A DNA stretch of 64,000 nucleotides from Massilia sp. ZL223 (GCF_018119395.1 NZ_JAGPWD010000025.1:1-64000); one strand, 5' to 3'; shown: positions 27,768 through 39,253, counted from the stretch's first letter. Translations and numbers: made by a program. Notes: generated by a model not told the origin, from the sequence alone.

Positions 27768-28028
27768 ATGAAGCCGAAGAAGACCGCATTCACGCCCTAC
27801 GCCAACGAAGCCGACGTGCTGGAAGTCGGTAAGCTGATGCTGGAGAACCGCGTCGACCGCATCACGATCTCGGGCGACGTGGACCTGACCGCCGACCAGC
27901 GGGGCCTGGCCGCGGCGCGCCGCCTGCACGAGGCGCTGGGCGCGATCGTCGCCGCGCTGGAGGCGCGCGAACTGCCCGAGCGGCTGCCCGCGCCGGACGT
28001 CAAGTCGGTAGACAATCCTTTCGCCTGA
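27768..28028 (+). CDS. small conserved-looking hypothetical protein
   Basis: This 86-residue soluble protein begins MKPKKTAFTPYANEADVLEV and has a central strand (DRITISGDVDLT). A helical segment follows that ends near PDVKSVDNPFA. GGAG precedes the start by nine bases. It lies 15 bases after the nuclease gene and may be co-transcribed. No domain or function is recognised; a small cytoplasmic immunity partner is possible but unsupported. Confidence 0.65.
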   Translation: MKPKKTAFTPYANEADVLEVGKLMLENRVDRITISGDVDLTADQRGLAAARRLHEALGAIVAALEARELPERLPAPDVKSVDNPFA

Positions 28029-28221
28029 GCCAGCTTCGATTCCTCCGAAACATGGTGAAAGGACGGCCGGCTTTGCCTCCAATTGTCGGGTGTCAATGGT
28101 GCGCAAGCCCGAGCGGGATTGGGGTACGCTCGACCAGCATAGCGCCTGAAAAGACGCGCGCAATTCGAAGGGCTGCGCCGGATCCTCCAGCGCCGCCGCG
28201 ACACCAAACGGAGGAACGATC

Positions 28222-29910
28222 ATGCAACATACGCTTGTAGCAGTGTTCGACAACCGCACCGACGCACAGAACGCCATGAACGAACTGATGTCGTCGAACT
28301 TTTCCCGTGAAAACGTGCGCCTGTCCACCTCGGACACCAGCGGCGCCGCCGGGACCACCGATGTCCGCACCACCACCGATACGGACGAAGGCATCGGCTC
28401 CAGCATCAAGCATTTCTTCAGCGACCTGTTCGGCAGCGACGACAGCACGAGCGCCAGCCGCTACGAAACCGCGGTCAGCGGCGGCCGCCACGTCCTGACC
28501 CTGACCGCCGATTCGCTGCCCGAAGTCGAGCGCGCCGCCGACATCGTCGAGCGCTACGGCCCGACCGACATCGACGAGCATTCGGACCGTAGCGGCTCGA
28601 TGGCCGGCGCCGGCATGACCGGCGCCATGGCCGGCTCGAGCGGCCTGCAGCAGTCGTCCTCGATGTCGGCGCAGTCGGCCTCGCAAGGCGCGAACCTGCA
28701 GGGCACCCGGCAGCGCACCGATTCGCTGCAGCGCGACACGGCCGCCATGGGCTCCACCTCGAGCACCGCGTCGATCCCGGTGGTGGAAGAGCAGCTGAGG
28801 GTCGGCAAGCGCGAAGTGCAGCGCGGCGGCGTGCGCATCTTCTCGCGCGTGATCGAAACCCCGGTCAATGAAAGCATCGGTCTGCGCGAAGAGCATGTGA
28901 ACGTGGAACGCCATCGCGTCGACCAGCCGATCAATCCGAACGACGCCACTGCGTTCAAGGAGCAGACCATCGAGATGCGCGAGACCGCCGAGGAAGCGGT
29001 GGTGCAGAAGACCGCCCGCGTGGTCGAGGAAGTGACGGTCGGCAAGCAAGTCAGCGAACGCCAGCAACAGGTCAAGGACACGGTGCGCCACACCGAAGTC
29101 GAAGTCGAGCGCCTGGGCGCCACCGGCAACATGCGCGACGACGACAGCTACTACCGCAGCCACTTCACCAGTAACTACGGCAGCACGGGCGCGTCGTACG
29201 ACGATTACGCGCCGGCCTATTCCTACGGCAGCTCGATGCGCGGCGACAGCCGCTACGCCGACCGCAAGTGGGACGATGTGGAGAACGACCTGCGCACCGA
29301 CTGGGAATCGCGCAACGCGGGCGGCCCCTCGACCTGGGAGAAGATGAAGGCGGCGGTACGCCGGGGCTGGGACCGCATGACCGACGATGACGACGACAAC
29401 TACTACCGCAGCCATTACACCAGCACCTATGGCAGCGCGGGCGGTTCGTATGACGACTATGCGCCGGCCTATTCCTACGGCTCGCAGATGCGCAGCGATA
29501 GCCGCTACGCGAACCGCCAGTGGGACGACGTCGAAAACGACCTGCGCACCGACTGGGAAACCCGCAATGCCGGCCGCACCGGGTCGACCTGGGAAAACAT
29601 GAAGGCGGCGGTACGCCGCGGCTGGGACCGCATGACCGACAACGACGACGATTACTACCGCAGCCACTACACCAGCAACTACAGCTCGCTGGGCGGTTCG
29701 TACGAGGATTATGCGCCGGCCTATTCCTATGGCAGCCAGATGCGCAGCGACAGCCGATACGCCAACCGCCAGTGGGACGATGTCGAGAGCGACCTGCGCA
29801 GCGACTGGGAAACCCGTTATCCGGGCTCGACCTGGGAGCGCATGAAGGCCGCCGTGCGCCGTGGCTGGGACCGCATGACCGACGACAACAGCAGCTCGCG
29901 CACCTACTAA
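28222..29910 (+). CDS. 17M-like / DUF2382 stress protein with three C-terminal tandem repeats
   Basis: This 562-residue protein has three parts. Residues about 1-115 match the general-stress-17M-like domain (HTLVAVFDNRTDAQNAMNEL, then TLTADSLPEVERAADIVERY). Residues about 185-295 are a DUF2382/YsnF-type domain (IPVVEEQLRVGKREVQRGGVRI, then VNVERHRVDQPI). From about 307 come three near-identical repeats of about 85 residues (YYRSHYTSNYGS, YDDYAPAYSYGSQMRSDSRY, RQWDDVENDLRTDWETRN, TWEKMKAAVRRGWDRMTD). Such proteins are associated with envelope, desiccation or oxidative stress in many bacteria; no enzyme activity is known. GGAGG precedes the start. A paralog with the same ends lies at 30578. Confidence 0.85.
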   Translation: MQHTLVAVFDNRTDAQNAMNELMSSNFSRENVRLSTSDTSGAAGTTDVRTTTDTDEGIGSSIKHFFSDLFGSDDSTSASRYETAVSGGRHVLTLTADSLPEVERAADIVERYGPTDIDEHSDRSGSMAGAGMTGAMAGSSGLQQSSSMSAQSASQGANLQGTRQRTDSLQRDTAAMGSTSSTASIPVVEEQLRVGKREVQRGGVRIFSRVIETPVNESIGLREEHVNVERHRVDQPINPNDATAFKEQTIEMRETAEEAVVQKTARVVEEVTVGKQVSERQQQVKDTVRHTEVEVERLGATGNMRDDDSYYRSHFTSNYGSTGASYDDYAPAYSYGSSMRGDSRYADRKWDDVENDLRTDWESRNAGGPSTWEKMKAAVRRGWDRMTDDDDDNYYRSHYTSTYGSAGGSYDDYAPAYSYGSQMRSDSRYANRQWDDVENDLRTDWETRNAGRTGSTWENMKAAVRRGWDRMTDNDDDYYRSHYTSNYSSLGGSYEDYAPAYSYGSQMRSDSRYANRQWDDVESDLRSDWETRYPGSTWERMKAAVRRGWDRMTDDNSSSRTY

Positions 29911-29920
29911 GCTGCCCTTG

Positions 29921-29970
29921 AGCCCGGCCACGCCGGGCTGCACCATCACGGCGCCTGCGGGCGCCGTTTT
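29921..29970 (+). terminator. double hairpin terminator
   Basis: Two successive stems, AGCCCGGC/GCCGGGCT (29921-29939) and CGGCGCC/GGCGCCG (29949-29966), are followed by TTTTCGTTT. They lie just after the stress-protein stop. Confidence 0.75.
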
Positions 29971-30095
29971 CGTTTGCGGAAACCCGCTGTCGCCGCTCTG
30001 GCGACATGGCGGGCACAGCTGGGCAGCCGCGCGCCCGCCCGGACGCGATTGGAGTAATCTCGATTCAACGGTCCAGCGAACGAGGAGCCCACCCG

Positions 30096-30551
30096 ATGTC
30101 CAGCACCATTCCCGAACCCCAGCCGCAGGAAGGCACGCAGCCAGGTCTCTCCATTCCGGTGATCGAGGAAAGGCTCGAAGTGGGCACCCGCGTCGCCGAG
30201 ACCGGCCGCGGCGTACGGATCCACAAGACGGTATCGGAACAGCCGGTGACCATCGACGAGCGCCTGGCGCGCGAGGAGGTGGAAGTCAGGCATGTTCCCG
30301 TGGACCGCATCGTCGCCGCCGACCAGGCGCCGGCGACCCGCTACGAAGGCGAGACCCTGGTGGTGCCGGTTCTGGAGGAGGTGCTGGTGGTCGAACGCCG
30401 CCTGCGCATCAAGGAAGAACTGCACATCACCCGTGTCCGGCGCGAGGAGCGCTACCAGGACGAGGTCATGCTCAAGTCCGAGCAGGTCCACGTCGAACGC
30501 TTCGATGAGCCGGCCGAGGCAAGCAGGCCAGGCACGCCGCCGGCGTCATGA
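30096..30551 (+). CDS. stand-alone DUF2382 (YsnF/AvaK-type) stress protein
   Basis: This 151-residue protein is essentially one DUF2382 domain: IPVIEERLEVGTRVAETGRGVRI and EEVEVRHVPVDRIV, then a second half-repeat starting VVPVLEEVLVVERRLRIKEELHIT. It is similar to the central domain of the protein at 28222. Strands of alternating charged residues are typical. GAGGAG precedes ATG 30096. The downstream paralog (30578) has the 17M-like and repeat regions but lacks DUF2382, so this gene supplies the missing domain as a separate protein. Confidence 0.85.
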   Translation: MSSTIPEPQPQEGTQPGLSIPVIEERLEVGTRVAETGRGVRIHKTVSEQPVTIDERLAREEVEVRHVPVDRIVAADQAPATRYEGETLVVPVLEEVLVVERRLRIKEELHITRVRREERYQDEVMLKSEQVHVERFDEPAEASRPGTPPAS

Positions 30552-30577
30552 CAACCACCATCACGGAGGAAACGACC

Positions 30578-32284
30578 ATGCAACATACACTTGTAGCCGT
30601 GTTCGATAACCGGACCGACGCGCAGAACGCCATGAACGAATTGCTGTCGTCGGGATTCTCCAAAGGGGAAGTACGTTTGTCGAACGCCGACCCGACCGGC
30701 CAGACGGACAGCGCGACCGGCGAATCCGACATCGCCGGCGACCGCGACCTGGCCCACGACCGCGCCGGCGATTCCAGCAGCCTGGGCATCGCCGCCAGCA
30801 TCAAGCATTTCTTCAGCGACCTGTTCGGCAGCGACAATCCGGACCACGTCAGCCGCTACGAAGGCGCGGTGACCCGCGGGCACCACGTGCTGACCGTGAC
30901 CGCCTCCTCCCTGCCGGAAGTCGAGCGCGCCGCCGACATCGTCGAGCGCTACGGCCCGACCGACATCGACGAGCAGGCTTCCGGCTTCGGAGAGGTGCCG
31001 TCCGGCGCCGGCGCGATGCGCATGGGGACCAGCAGCGGCATGCAGGCGGCGCCGATGTCGCAGCAGTCCGCGTCCTCCCAGTCCGCGGCCGCCCCGGTGC
31101 AGAGCCAGCAGCGCGTGCAGGACCAGGCCCTGGACAACCCGGGCGACCGCAAGCTGTTCCAGCAGCAGTCGCTGAACCAGGCCGAGCCGATGGGCACCAC
31201 CTACCAGGAGCCGATGGGCAAGAGCGGCCTGAGCGCGACAGGCGGCACCTCGCTGCACGGCTCGACCCTGCAGGAGAACCCGGTCCAGGGATCGTCGCTC
31301 GAAGGCACCCCGCAGGGGCTGGGCACGGGCGGCTCGATCCAGGGCTCGTCGACCGGCAACCCGGTCCGTTCGGATTCCCAGCAATATGCGGGCGTCCCGG
31401 CGTCGGGCGCATCGCGCCTGGCCTCGCAGCAGCGCGGCGGCTCGCGCATCTATTCGCGCGGCGACATGGGACAATCGGGCTACTCGACGGGGGCGGACAT
31501 CGACGACGACACCTACTTCCGCGAGCATTTCAGCTCCACCTACGGCGCCGACAGCTCCTATGACGACTACGCCCCGGCCTACCGCTACGGCAGCCAGATG
31601 CGCGGCGACAGCCGCTATCGCAGCCGCCAGTGGGACGAGGTCGAGAACGAGCTGCGCAGCGACTGGGAAACGCGCAACCCCGGTTCCACCTGGGAGAAGA
31701 TGAAATCCGCCGTCCGCCGCGGCTGGGACCGCATGACCGGCGACGATGACGACGCCTACTACCGCAGCCACTACAGCTCGGCCTACGCGAGCAGCGGCAA
31801 GAGCTACGACGAGGTCGCGCCGGCCTACGCCTACGGCAACGAGATGGCGCGCAGCGAGATCTACCGCAACCGCCCCTGGGACGAGGCCATGCCCAGCCTG
31901 CGCAGCGACTGGGAAAGCCGCAACGGCACGACGGCCACGGGCGGGACCTCCGCCACCGGCTCCGCATGGGAAGACATGAAGGACGCGGTGCGCCATGGCT
32001 GGAACCGCATGACCGGCGCCCTGTCGGACGATGACGACAGCTACTACCGCAACCACTACACCTCGACCTACGGCACGAGCGGGGAGTCCTACGACACCTA
32101 CCGTCCGGCCTACGAGTACGGCAGCTCGATGCACCGCAACCCGCAGTACAGCAACCGGGCCTGGGACGACGAGCTCGAGAACGAGCTGCGCAGCGGCTGG
32201 CAGAGCCGTTATCCGGGCGGCCCGAGCACCTGGGACAAGGTCAAGGAAGCGGTGCGTCACGGCTGGAACCGCCTGACCTATTGA
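30578..32284 (+). CDS. 17M-like stress protein with low-complexity linker and three C-terminal repeats
   Basis: This 568-residue paralog of the 28222 protein shares its N-terminal 17M-like domain (the first 20 residues are almost identical) and three C-terminal repeats of about 87 residues (AYRYGSQMRGDSRYRSRQWDEV, TWEKMKSAVRRGWDRMT). In place of the DUF2382 domain it has about 190 residues of Ser/Gln/Gly-rich linker (for example QQSASSQSAAAPVQSQQR). Its repeats are less alike than those of 28222, so they are older or less constrained. ATG 30578 follows GGAGGAAACG. A terminator follows. Confidence 0.85.
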   Translation: MQHTLVAVFDNRTDAQNAMNELLSSGFSKGEVRLSNADPTGQTDSATGESDIAGDRDLAHDRAGDSSSLGIAASIKHFFSDLFGSDNPDHVSRYEGAVTRGHHVLTVTASSLPEVERAADIVERYGPTDIDEQASGFGEVPSGAGAMRMGTSSGMQAAPMSQQSASSQSAAAPVQSQQRVQDQALDNPGDRKLFQQQSLNQAEPMGTTYQEPMGKSGLSATGGTSLHGSTLQENPVQGSSLEGTPQGLGTGGSIQGSSTGNPVRSDSQQYAGVPASGASRLASQQRGGSRIYSRGDMGQSGYSTGADIDDDTYFREHFSSTYGADSSYDDYAPAYRYGSQMRGDSRYRSRQWDEVENELRSDWETRNPGSTWEKMKSAVRRGWDRMTGDDDDAYYRSHYSSAYASSGKSYDEVAPAYAYGNEMARSEIYRNRPWDEAMPSLRSDWESRNGTTATGGTSATGSAWEDMKDAVRHGWNRMTGALSDDDDSYYRNHYTSTYGTSGESYDTYRPAYEYGSSMHRNPQYSNRAWDDELENELRSGWQSRYPGGPSTWDKVKEAVRHGWNRLTY

Positions 32285-32311
32285 CGGCGACTGGTACGGC
32301 TGGAAAGCATA

Positions 32312-32336
32312 GCGGCGCCTGAGGGCGCCGCTTTTT
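32312..32336 (+). terminator. rho-independent terminator
   Basis: A perfect 8-base stem GCGGCGCC/GGCGCCGC with a TGAG loop is followed by five Ts, 27 bases past the stress-protein stop. Confidence 0.9.
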
Positions 32337-32357
32337 CTACTGCGTCGGTACGTTGAT

Positions 32358-35210
32358 TTACTGCGCGAAGGCCTCGGCCGCCGGCGTGATCTTCACCGCT
32401 TCCGGCTTGATGCCGAGCTTCATCGAGCCGATCATCCGGTCTTCATCCAGCAGGGACTGCGGCTTGTTGGCGTCGTAGGTGATCGGCGAGAAGGCGTCGC
32501 TCACCAGCTTTTCCTTCAGACCGGCCGCATCCTTGGTGATGATCACCACCGACAGGTTCTTCGCCGACAGGTGGCGCTTGATTGCCGCATTGACCTCGGC
32601 CGCCGTGAGCTTGCCCAGGCCGTCGCGCATCATGCGGGTGAATTCCGGCGTGTTGTACCACTGGGCGTCGAGGGCGTAGCCCAGCTGCTGGTCCTGGGTC
32701 GCGGTCATCACGAACACGTTCTTCATCAGGTAGTCGCGGGTGGTGGCGAAATCCTGCTCGCTCAGGCCCTGGTCGACCAGCCTGCCCAGTTCGTGCAGAG
32801 CGACACGCAGCGCGAAATGGCCGTTCTGCGGCGCCACCGGACGGATCCAGACTTCGAACAGCTGCGCCTTGCGGCCCAGGTTCGGATTCGGGAAGAACTG
32901 GAACATGCCGCGCGGGAAGGCCTCGATATAGGCATAGTCGCCATAGTTCATGCCGCGCTCTTCGCGGATGCGCTGGTACAGGCGGGCGCTCGAGGCGCGG
33001 TGCTCGCCCAGCCAGGTCTTGGCCAGCCACAGGGCCGGGAAGTCCGGGTGCGCACGGGTGACGGCGATCGGCAGGCCGAAGGAAATCGCGGTGGCGCGGG
33101 TGTTCTTCTCCACGATCTCCACTTCCAGGCCGTTCGGCATGCGCCCGCGCGGCGCCGTGGTGGCCGCCAGGCCGGCGCCTGGCGCCAGGCGCGCGAGCTG
33201 GGTCTTGAGCGAAGCGACCATCTGGTCCGAGACGTCGCCCGAGATGCCCACGCGCACGGCGCCTTGCGCATACGCCTGGCGGTAGAAGGCCTTCACGTCG
33301 TCCAGGGTGATCGCGTCCAGGCCCTTGACCGTGCCCAGCACCGGGTGGCCATAGGGCGTGCCGGCGAAGACATTGGCCTGCAGGCGCTCCTTGCCGAACT
33401 CCTCCTCGTTGTTGTCCTTCAGGTCCAGCACCAGGGCGTTGCGCTGGGCATCCTTCAGGCGGCGGAAGTCCTCTTCACGGAAACCCGGATCGACCAGCAG
33501 CGGCATGGCGATGGCCATGAAGCTGTTCCAGTTGTCCTTGTGGGTGGAACCGGTGAAGGTGGTCATTTCCTTGTCGGTCTGCTCGGTGAAGCTGCCGGCC
33601 AGCGGGAACAGGGCCTTGGTCACCTCGTCGATCTTGCGCTCGCGCGAACCGGCGCTGGCGACCATGGCGGCGGTGAGGGCGGCCAGGCCTTCCTTGCCCT
33701 GCGGGTCATGGGCCGAACCGGCCGCGAACAGCAGCTTGAAGCGGATCTGCGGCAGGGCCGATTTCTGCACCAGCACGTCGAAGTTCGCGGCGCCGGCCTT
33801 GGGCGCGAAATCGGCCAGCTTCGGCAGGGCCTCGATGCCGGCCGGCAGGGCGTCGTGCGCCAGGGTGGTCACGACCATGGAGTCGTCGACCAGGTACTTG
33901 CGCGCGGCGGCCTGCAGGTCGGCCGGCGTCAGGCTGTCCACCACGCGGTAGTAGCGGTTCAGGGTGCCGTAGGAACGGTCGAAATGCACATAGGACGCCA
34001 GGGTCGAGGCGATCTGCTCGGTGTTGTCCAGCGAGCGGATCAGGCCGTATTTCTGGGCCGACTTGGCGTCTTCCAGCGCCTGGGCCGTCACCGGCTCGTC
34101 GCGCAGCCTGGCCACGGTCTGCAGGATGGCGTCGCGCACATACAAAGTATCGAGCGGCTGCTTGACGCGGGCGCCGATGGTGGCCAGGTTCGGATCGACC
34201 CGGTTCGGGGCGTAGTCGAACAGCTGGTCGACCTTCTGCTCATCCTGCACCAGGCGCTTGTACAGCGGCGAGGTGCGCCCGAAAGACAGCGAGAGCAGCA
34301 TCGACAGCGCGGCCTGGTCCTTGGTCTTGTCCGAGAACGCCGGGGCGCGGAAAGCGACCGTCACCAGCGGCAGGGTCGGGGTCTGCCAGGCCACGTGGCG
34401 GTACTGGGCGCCGCGCGGGGCCGGCTCGGCCGGGACCGGGGCCTTGTAGCTGCCGCGCTTCCACCCGGACCAGTATTTCTCGACCATGGCGATGGCCTTG
34501 GCCGGCTCGACGTCGCCGGCGATGATCACGGTGGTCTTCTCCGGCCGGTACCAGCGGTCGAAGAACACCTTCGAATACTCGTACTGGTTGGGCATGTCCT
34601 CGATGTCCTTGAGGAAGCCCATGGTGGTGTGCTTGTAGGTGTGGGTGGTGAAGGCGGCGTCGCGCTGCACCTCGAACAGCTTCTGCATCGGGTTCGCGCT
34701 GTTCTTGTTGTATTCGCCCAGCACGGCGCGCGATTCGGTCTTGAACGCCTCGACTGGATAGGACAGGTGCTGGAAGCGGTCGGCCTCGACCTTCAGCACC
34801 GTTTCCAGGTCCTGCTTGGCGAAGGTGGTGTAGTAATTGGTCAGGTCGTCGCTGGTGTAGGCGTTCTGGCGCGCGCCGGCCTCCGTGATGATCTTCTGGT
34901 ACTTCTCCGGTGGATAGCTTGGCGTCCCGCGGAACATCATGTGCTCGAAGAAGTGGGCGAAGCCCGACTTGCCCGGCTCGATCTCGTTGCGCGAACCGGT
35001 CTGCACCGGGATCTGGACCGAGACCAGGTTCGGGAAGCCGGTCGGCACCACGATCACCTTGAGGCCGTTCGGCAGGGTTTTTTCGGTGGCCTTGAAAGGC
35101 AGGACGTCGCCGCCGGCGCTCTTGGCGGGGGCGGCATGGGCCGGCGCGGCCAGCAGCAGGGCCGGGATCAGCGTCGCGAGCGTGGTGCGCGACAGGGTCG
35201 AGGTGAACAC
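32358..35210 (-). CDS. exported M16-family zinc metallopeptidase (two-domain)
   Basis: This 950-residue periplasmic or envelope peptidase has a signal peptide (LATLIPALLLAAPAHA) followed by two M16 halves. The first half carries the inverted zinc motif HFFEH, with the downstream Glu in AVLGEYNK; the second half (from about residue 500) lacks it, as is normal for these fused pitrilysin-like clamshells. It would degrade short peptides or signal-peptide-like fragments. The start is GTG 35210, positioned seven bases after AAGGAGACAAC. It is monocistronic and not linked to a pqq operon. Confidence 0.9.
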   Translation of the reverse strand: MFTSTLSRTTLATLIPALLLAAPAHAAPAKSAGGDVLPFKATEKTLPNGLKVIVVPTGFPNLVSVQIPVQTGSRNEIEPGKSGFAHFFEHMMFRGTPSYPPEKYQKIITEAGARQNAYTSDDLTNYYTTFAKQDLETVLKVEADRFQHLSYPVEAFKTESRAVLGEYNKNSANPMQKLFEVQRDAAFTTHTYKHTTMGFLKDIEDMPNQYEYSKVFFDRWYRPEKTTVIIAGDVEPAKAIAMVEKYWSGWKRGSYKAPVPAEPAPRGAQYRHVAWQTPTLPLVTVAFRAPAFSDKTKDQAALSMLLSLSFGRTSPLYKRLVQDEQKVDQLFDYAPNRVDPNLATIGARVKQPLDTLYVRDAILQTVARLRDEPVTAQALEDAKSAQKYGLIRSLDNTEQIASTLASYVHFDRSYGTLNRYYRVVDSLTPADLQAAARKYLVDDSMVVTTLAHDALPAGIEALPKLADFAPKAGAANFDVLVQKSALPQIRFKLLFAAGSAHDPQGKEGLAALTAAMVASAGSRERKIDEVTKALFPLAGSFTEQTDKEMTTFTGSTHKDNWNSFMAIAMPLLVDPGFREEDFRRLKDAQRNALVLDLKDNNEEEFGKERLQANVFAGTPYGHPVLGTVKGLDAITLDDVKAFYRQAYAQGAVRVGISGDVSDQMVASLKTQLARLAPGAGLAATTAPRGRMPNGLEVEIVEKNTRATAISFGLPIAVTRAHPDFPALWLAKTWLGEHRASSARLYQRIREERGMNYGDYAYIEAFPRGMFQFFPNPNLGRKAQLFEVWIRPVAPQNGHFALRVALHELGRLVDQGLSEQDFATTRDYLMKNVFVMTATQDQQLGYALDAQWYNTPEFTRMMRDGLGKLTAAEVNAAIKRHLSAKNLSVVIITKDAAGLKEKLVSDAFSPITYDANKPQSLLDEDRMIGSMKLGIKPEAVKITPAAEAFAQ

Positions 35211-35312
35211 GTTGTCTCCTTGGAAAATACGCTAAGCGCGCAGCATAGAATATTCGACAAGGAAAGAACAGCAGTATCAGCCATGCATATGCAGGGTGGG
35301 CGGCGCAGGTAT

Positions 35313-36350
<1,038 letters not shown>

Positions 36351-36475
36351 GTGCCGTCCTTTGCAGTCGCGGTAAGCAGCCGGATGGCCGCTGCTAGGAA
36401 GCAATTCTGCTACTGCGGATAGAACGACCTATTGATTTTCAGCAAGAATACAGGCGTGCTCCAGTGCGCGGCCGC

Positions 36476-37381
36476 TCAGGCCAGTTCGGCAACCTCCCGG
36501 GCTGGAATGCTGAGCGTCATTCGCCGCCGGCCCGGCGCCGGCTCGGCCAGGCACAGGCTGGCGTCCAGCGCATGGAGGCGCTCCCGCAGCTCGTCGGGCA
36601 GGCTGTCTTCCGCGATCGCCGCGTCGCCGTCGATCTGCAGGCTCAGGCGGTCGGCGCCCTCGGCCAGGCGCACGTGCAGCTCGGCGGCGCCCCGGCGCCC
36701 GGCACTGGCCGCCACTTCCTGCAGCACCCGGAACACGGCCAGCCGGGCGGCGCGCTCGGCCGGCGGCGCGGCCGGGTCGGTGCCGGCGTCGAAACGGTAG
36801 CGCAGGCCGGACAAGCGGGACTGGTCCTGCAGCACATGCTGCAGTGCCTGGCGTAGTCCTTCCTGCTGGCCGATCGGACGCAGGCCGCCGGCAACGGCCC
36901 GGACCGCCGTGATCGCGCCGTCGATGTTCGCGAGGGCGCCGTCGAGGCGGCTCGCCAGCTGGGGCGCGGCGTCGACGCCGTCCTGCAGGCAGCTGAGTTC
37001 GGTCCGCAAGCGGCTCAGGCGGCTGCCAAGCTGGTCGTTCAGGTCGCGCGCGATGCGGGAGCGCTCGCCTTCGCGCACGCCTTCCTGGCGCCGCACCAGC
37101 CGGCACAGCACGTCATGGTGCTCGGCCAGCGCCTGTTCCGCATGGCTGCGCGCTTCGCGCTCGGCGGCGAGCTGCAGCCGCAGGGCATGGGCGCGTTCCT
37201 CGGCGCCGAGGCTGCGCCGCAGGCCGAGGAAGGCCAGCAGCAGCACCGCCAGCGTCACCAGTGCGCAGGCCAGCAGCTCCGGAGACACCGCACGCAGCGC
37301 GGCCGGGACGGGCAAACCGGCCCAGGCCGCGGAGGGGGCGGCTGCGAACAGGGCGGCTAGGAATGCAGAGGGCTTGGTCAT
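36476..37381 (-). CDS. NarX/DesK-type kinase-like membrane protein lacking the phospho-histidine
   Basis: This 301-residue protein has a signal-like first helix, a membrane segment (about 36-55, LLACALVTLAVLLLAFLGL), a coiled coil and a HisKA_3-like helix. The helix reads ERSRIARDLNDQLGSRLSRL, where Asn115 replaces the phospho-accepting His. The ATPase region is also eroded: the N-box is FRVLQEVAASAGRRG, and no DxGxG or GxGLG motif is left. It is therefore probably a pseudokinase acting by dimerisation or binding. No response-regulator gene is adjacent; the next gene on the strand is a diguanylate cyclase. Frame and length are intact, so it is not an obvious pseudogene. Confidence 0.75.
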   Translation of the reverse strand: MTKPSAFLAALFAAAPSAAWAGLPVPAALRAVSPELLACALVTLAVLLLAFLGLRRSLGAEERAHALRLQLAAEREARSHAEQALAEHHDVLCRLVRRQEGVREGERSRIARDLNDQLGSRLSRLRTELSCLQDGVDAAPQLASRLDGALANIDGAITAVRAVAGGLRPIGQQEGLRQALQHVLQDQSRLSGLRYRFDAGTDPAAPPAERAARLAVFRVLQEVAASAGRRGAAELHVRLAEGADRLSLQIDGDAAIAEDSLPDELRERLHALDASLCLAEPAPGRRRMTLSIPAREVAELA

Positions 37382-37536
37382 GGCGTCCTTCTTACGCGAT
37401 TCGGAATGTTCCGCAAGACTTCGGTAAGAACTTACCTTGGTCCCGAGCCAGGAATATTGGTAAAGCTCAAGTTTTACGCAGGCGGCAGGCTGGCAGCGCA
37501 GGGGCGACGGCAGGTGCGCCCGGCGCCGGGGCGCGC

Positions 37537-37542
37537 TATAAT
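37537..37542 (+). promoter_or_regulatory. -10 box upstream of queE
   Basis: A consensus TATAAT lies 32 bases before the GTG start of queE in an otherwise GC-rich stretch. A matching -35 box is not evident, so the assignment is tentative. Confidence 0.5.
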
Positions 37543-37574
37543 GGAAGGTTGACGAGCGCCTTACCCTACATAAC

Positions 37575-38210
37575 GTGACCTACAGCATCAAAGAAATGTT
37601 CTACACCCTGCAGGGCGAAGGCGCCCATGCGGGACGTCCGGCCGTGTTCTGCCGCTTCTCGGGCTGCAACCTGTGGAGCGGCCGCGAGGATGACCGCGCC
37701 AGCGCGGTCTGCACCTTCTGCGATACCGATTTCGTCGGCACCGACGGCGAAGGCGGCGGCAAGTTCAAGGACGCGGCCGCGCTGGCCGCCGCGATCGACA
37801 GCCTGTGGCCGCCGGCCTACACCCCCAGCAAATACGTGGTCTTCACCGGGGGCGAGCCGCTGCTGCAGCTGGACGCCGCCCTGATCGACGCCATGCACGC
37901 GCACGGCTTCACGATCGCCATCGAGACCAACGGCACCCTGCCGGTGCCGCCGGGCGTGGACTGGGTGTGCGTGAGCCCCAAGATGGGCTCCAGGCTGGTG
38001 GTCGAGAAGGGCAACGAGATCAAGGTGGTGATTCCGCAGGCGAACCAGGACCTGGCCGCCTACGAGCACCTCGATTTCGAGAACTTCTACGTCCAGCCGA
38101 TGGACGGCCCGCTGGCCGCCCACAACACCCGCCTGGCGATCGAGACCTGCCGCCGCAACCCCAAGTGGAAGCTCAGCCTCCAGACCCATAAACTCCTCCA
38201 GATTCCCTAA
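37575..38210 (+). CDS. queE: 7-carboxy-7-deazaguanine synthase QueE
   Basis: QueE is a radical-SAM enzyme that converts 6-carboxytetrahydropterin to 7-carboxy-7-deazaguanine, the third step to preQ0 and queuosine. The 211-residue protein shows the family's iron-sulphur cysteines (CRFSGCNLW, then CTFCDTDFVG) with the characteristic spacer and GGEPLLQLD. It is of the proteobacterial type. The start is GTG 37575, preceding TYSIKEMFYTLQGEG, the usual N-terminus; there is no strong ribosome-binding site. queD follows 20 bases later. queC and queF are not in the window. Confidence 0.95.
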   Translation: MTYSIKEMFYTLQGEGAHAGRPAVFCRFSGCNLWSGREDDRASAVCTFCDTDFVGTDGEGGGKFKDAAALAAAIDSLWPPAYTPSKYVVFTGGEPLLQLDAALIDAMHAHGFTIAIETNGTLPVPPGVDWVCVSPKMGSRLVVEKGNEIKVVIPQANQDLAAYEHLDFENFYVQPMDGPLAAHNTRLAIETCRRNPKWKLSLQTHKLLQIP

Positions 38211-38230
38211 TTGAGATTGACCAGGCTTCC

Positions 38231-39140
<910 letters not shown>

Positions 39141-39253
39141 TCCCGGGGGGGCCGCCATTGCTGGCGGCCTCGAGGCTTGTCCCGCATGAGCGCCGCCCCC
39201 ACGGCGAAAGTGTTATGCTGATTCCAAGCCGTCCCGCACGGCGACGACAGAGA

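Noticed and set aside
32358-35210. Inactive second M16 domain
   Set aside because: Fused M16 peptidases normally keep zinc residues only in the first half, so this is expected.
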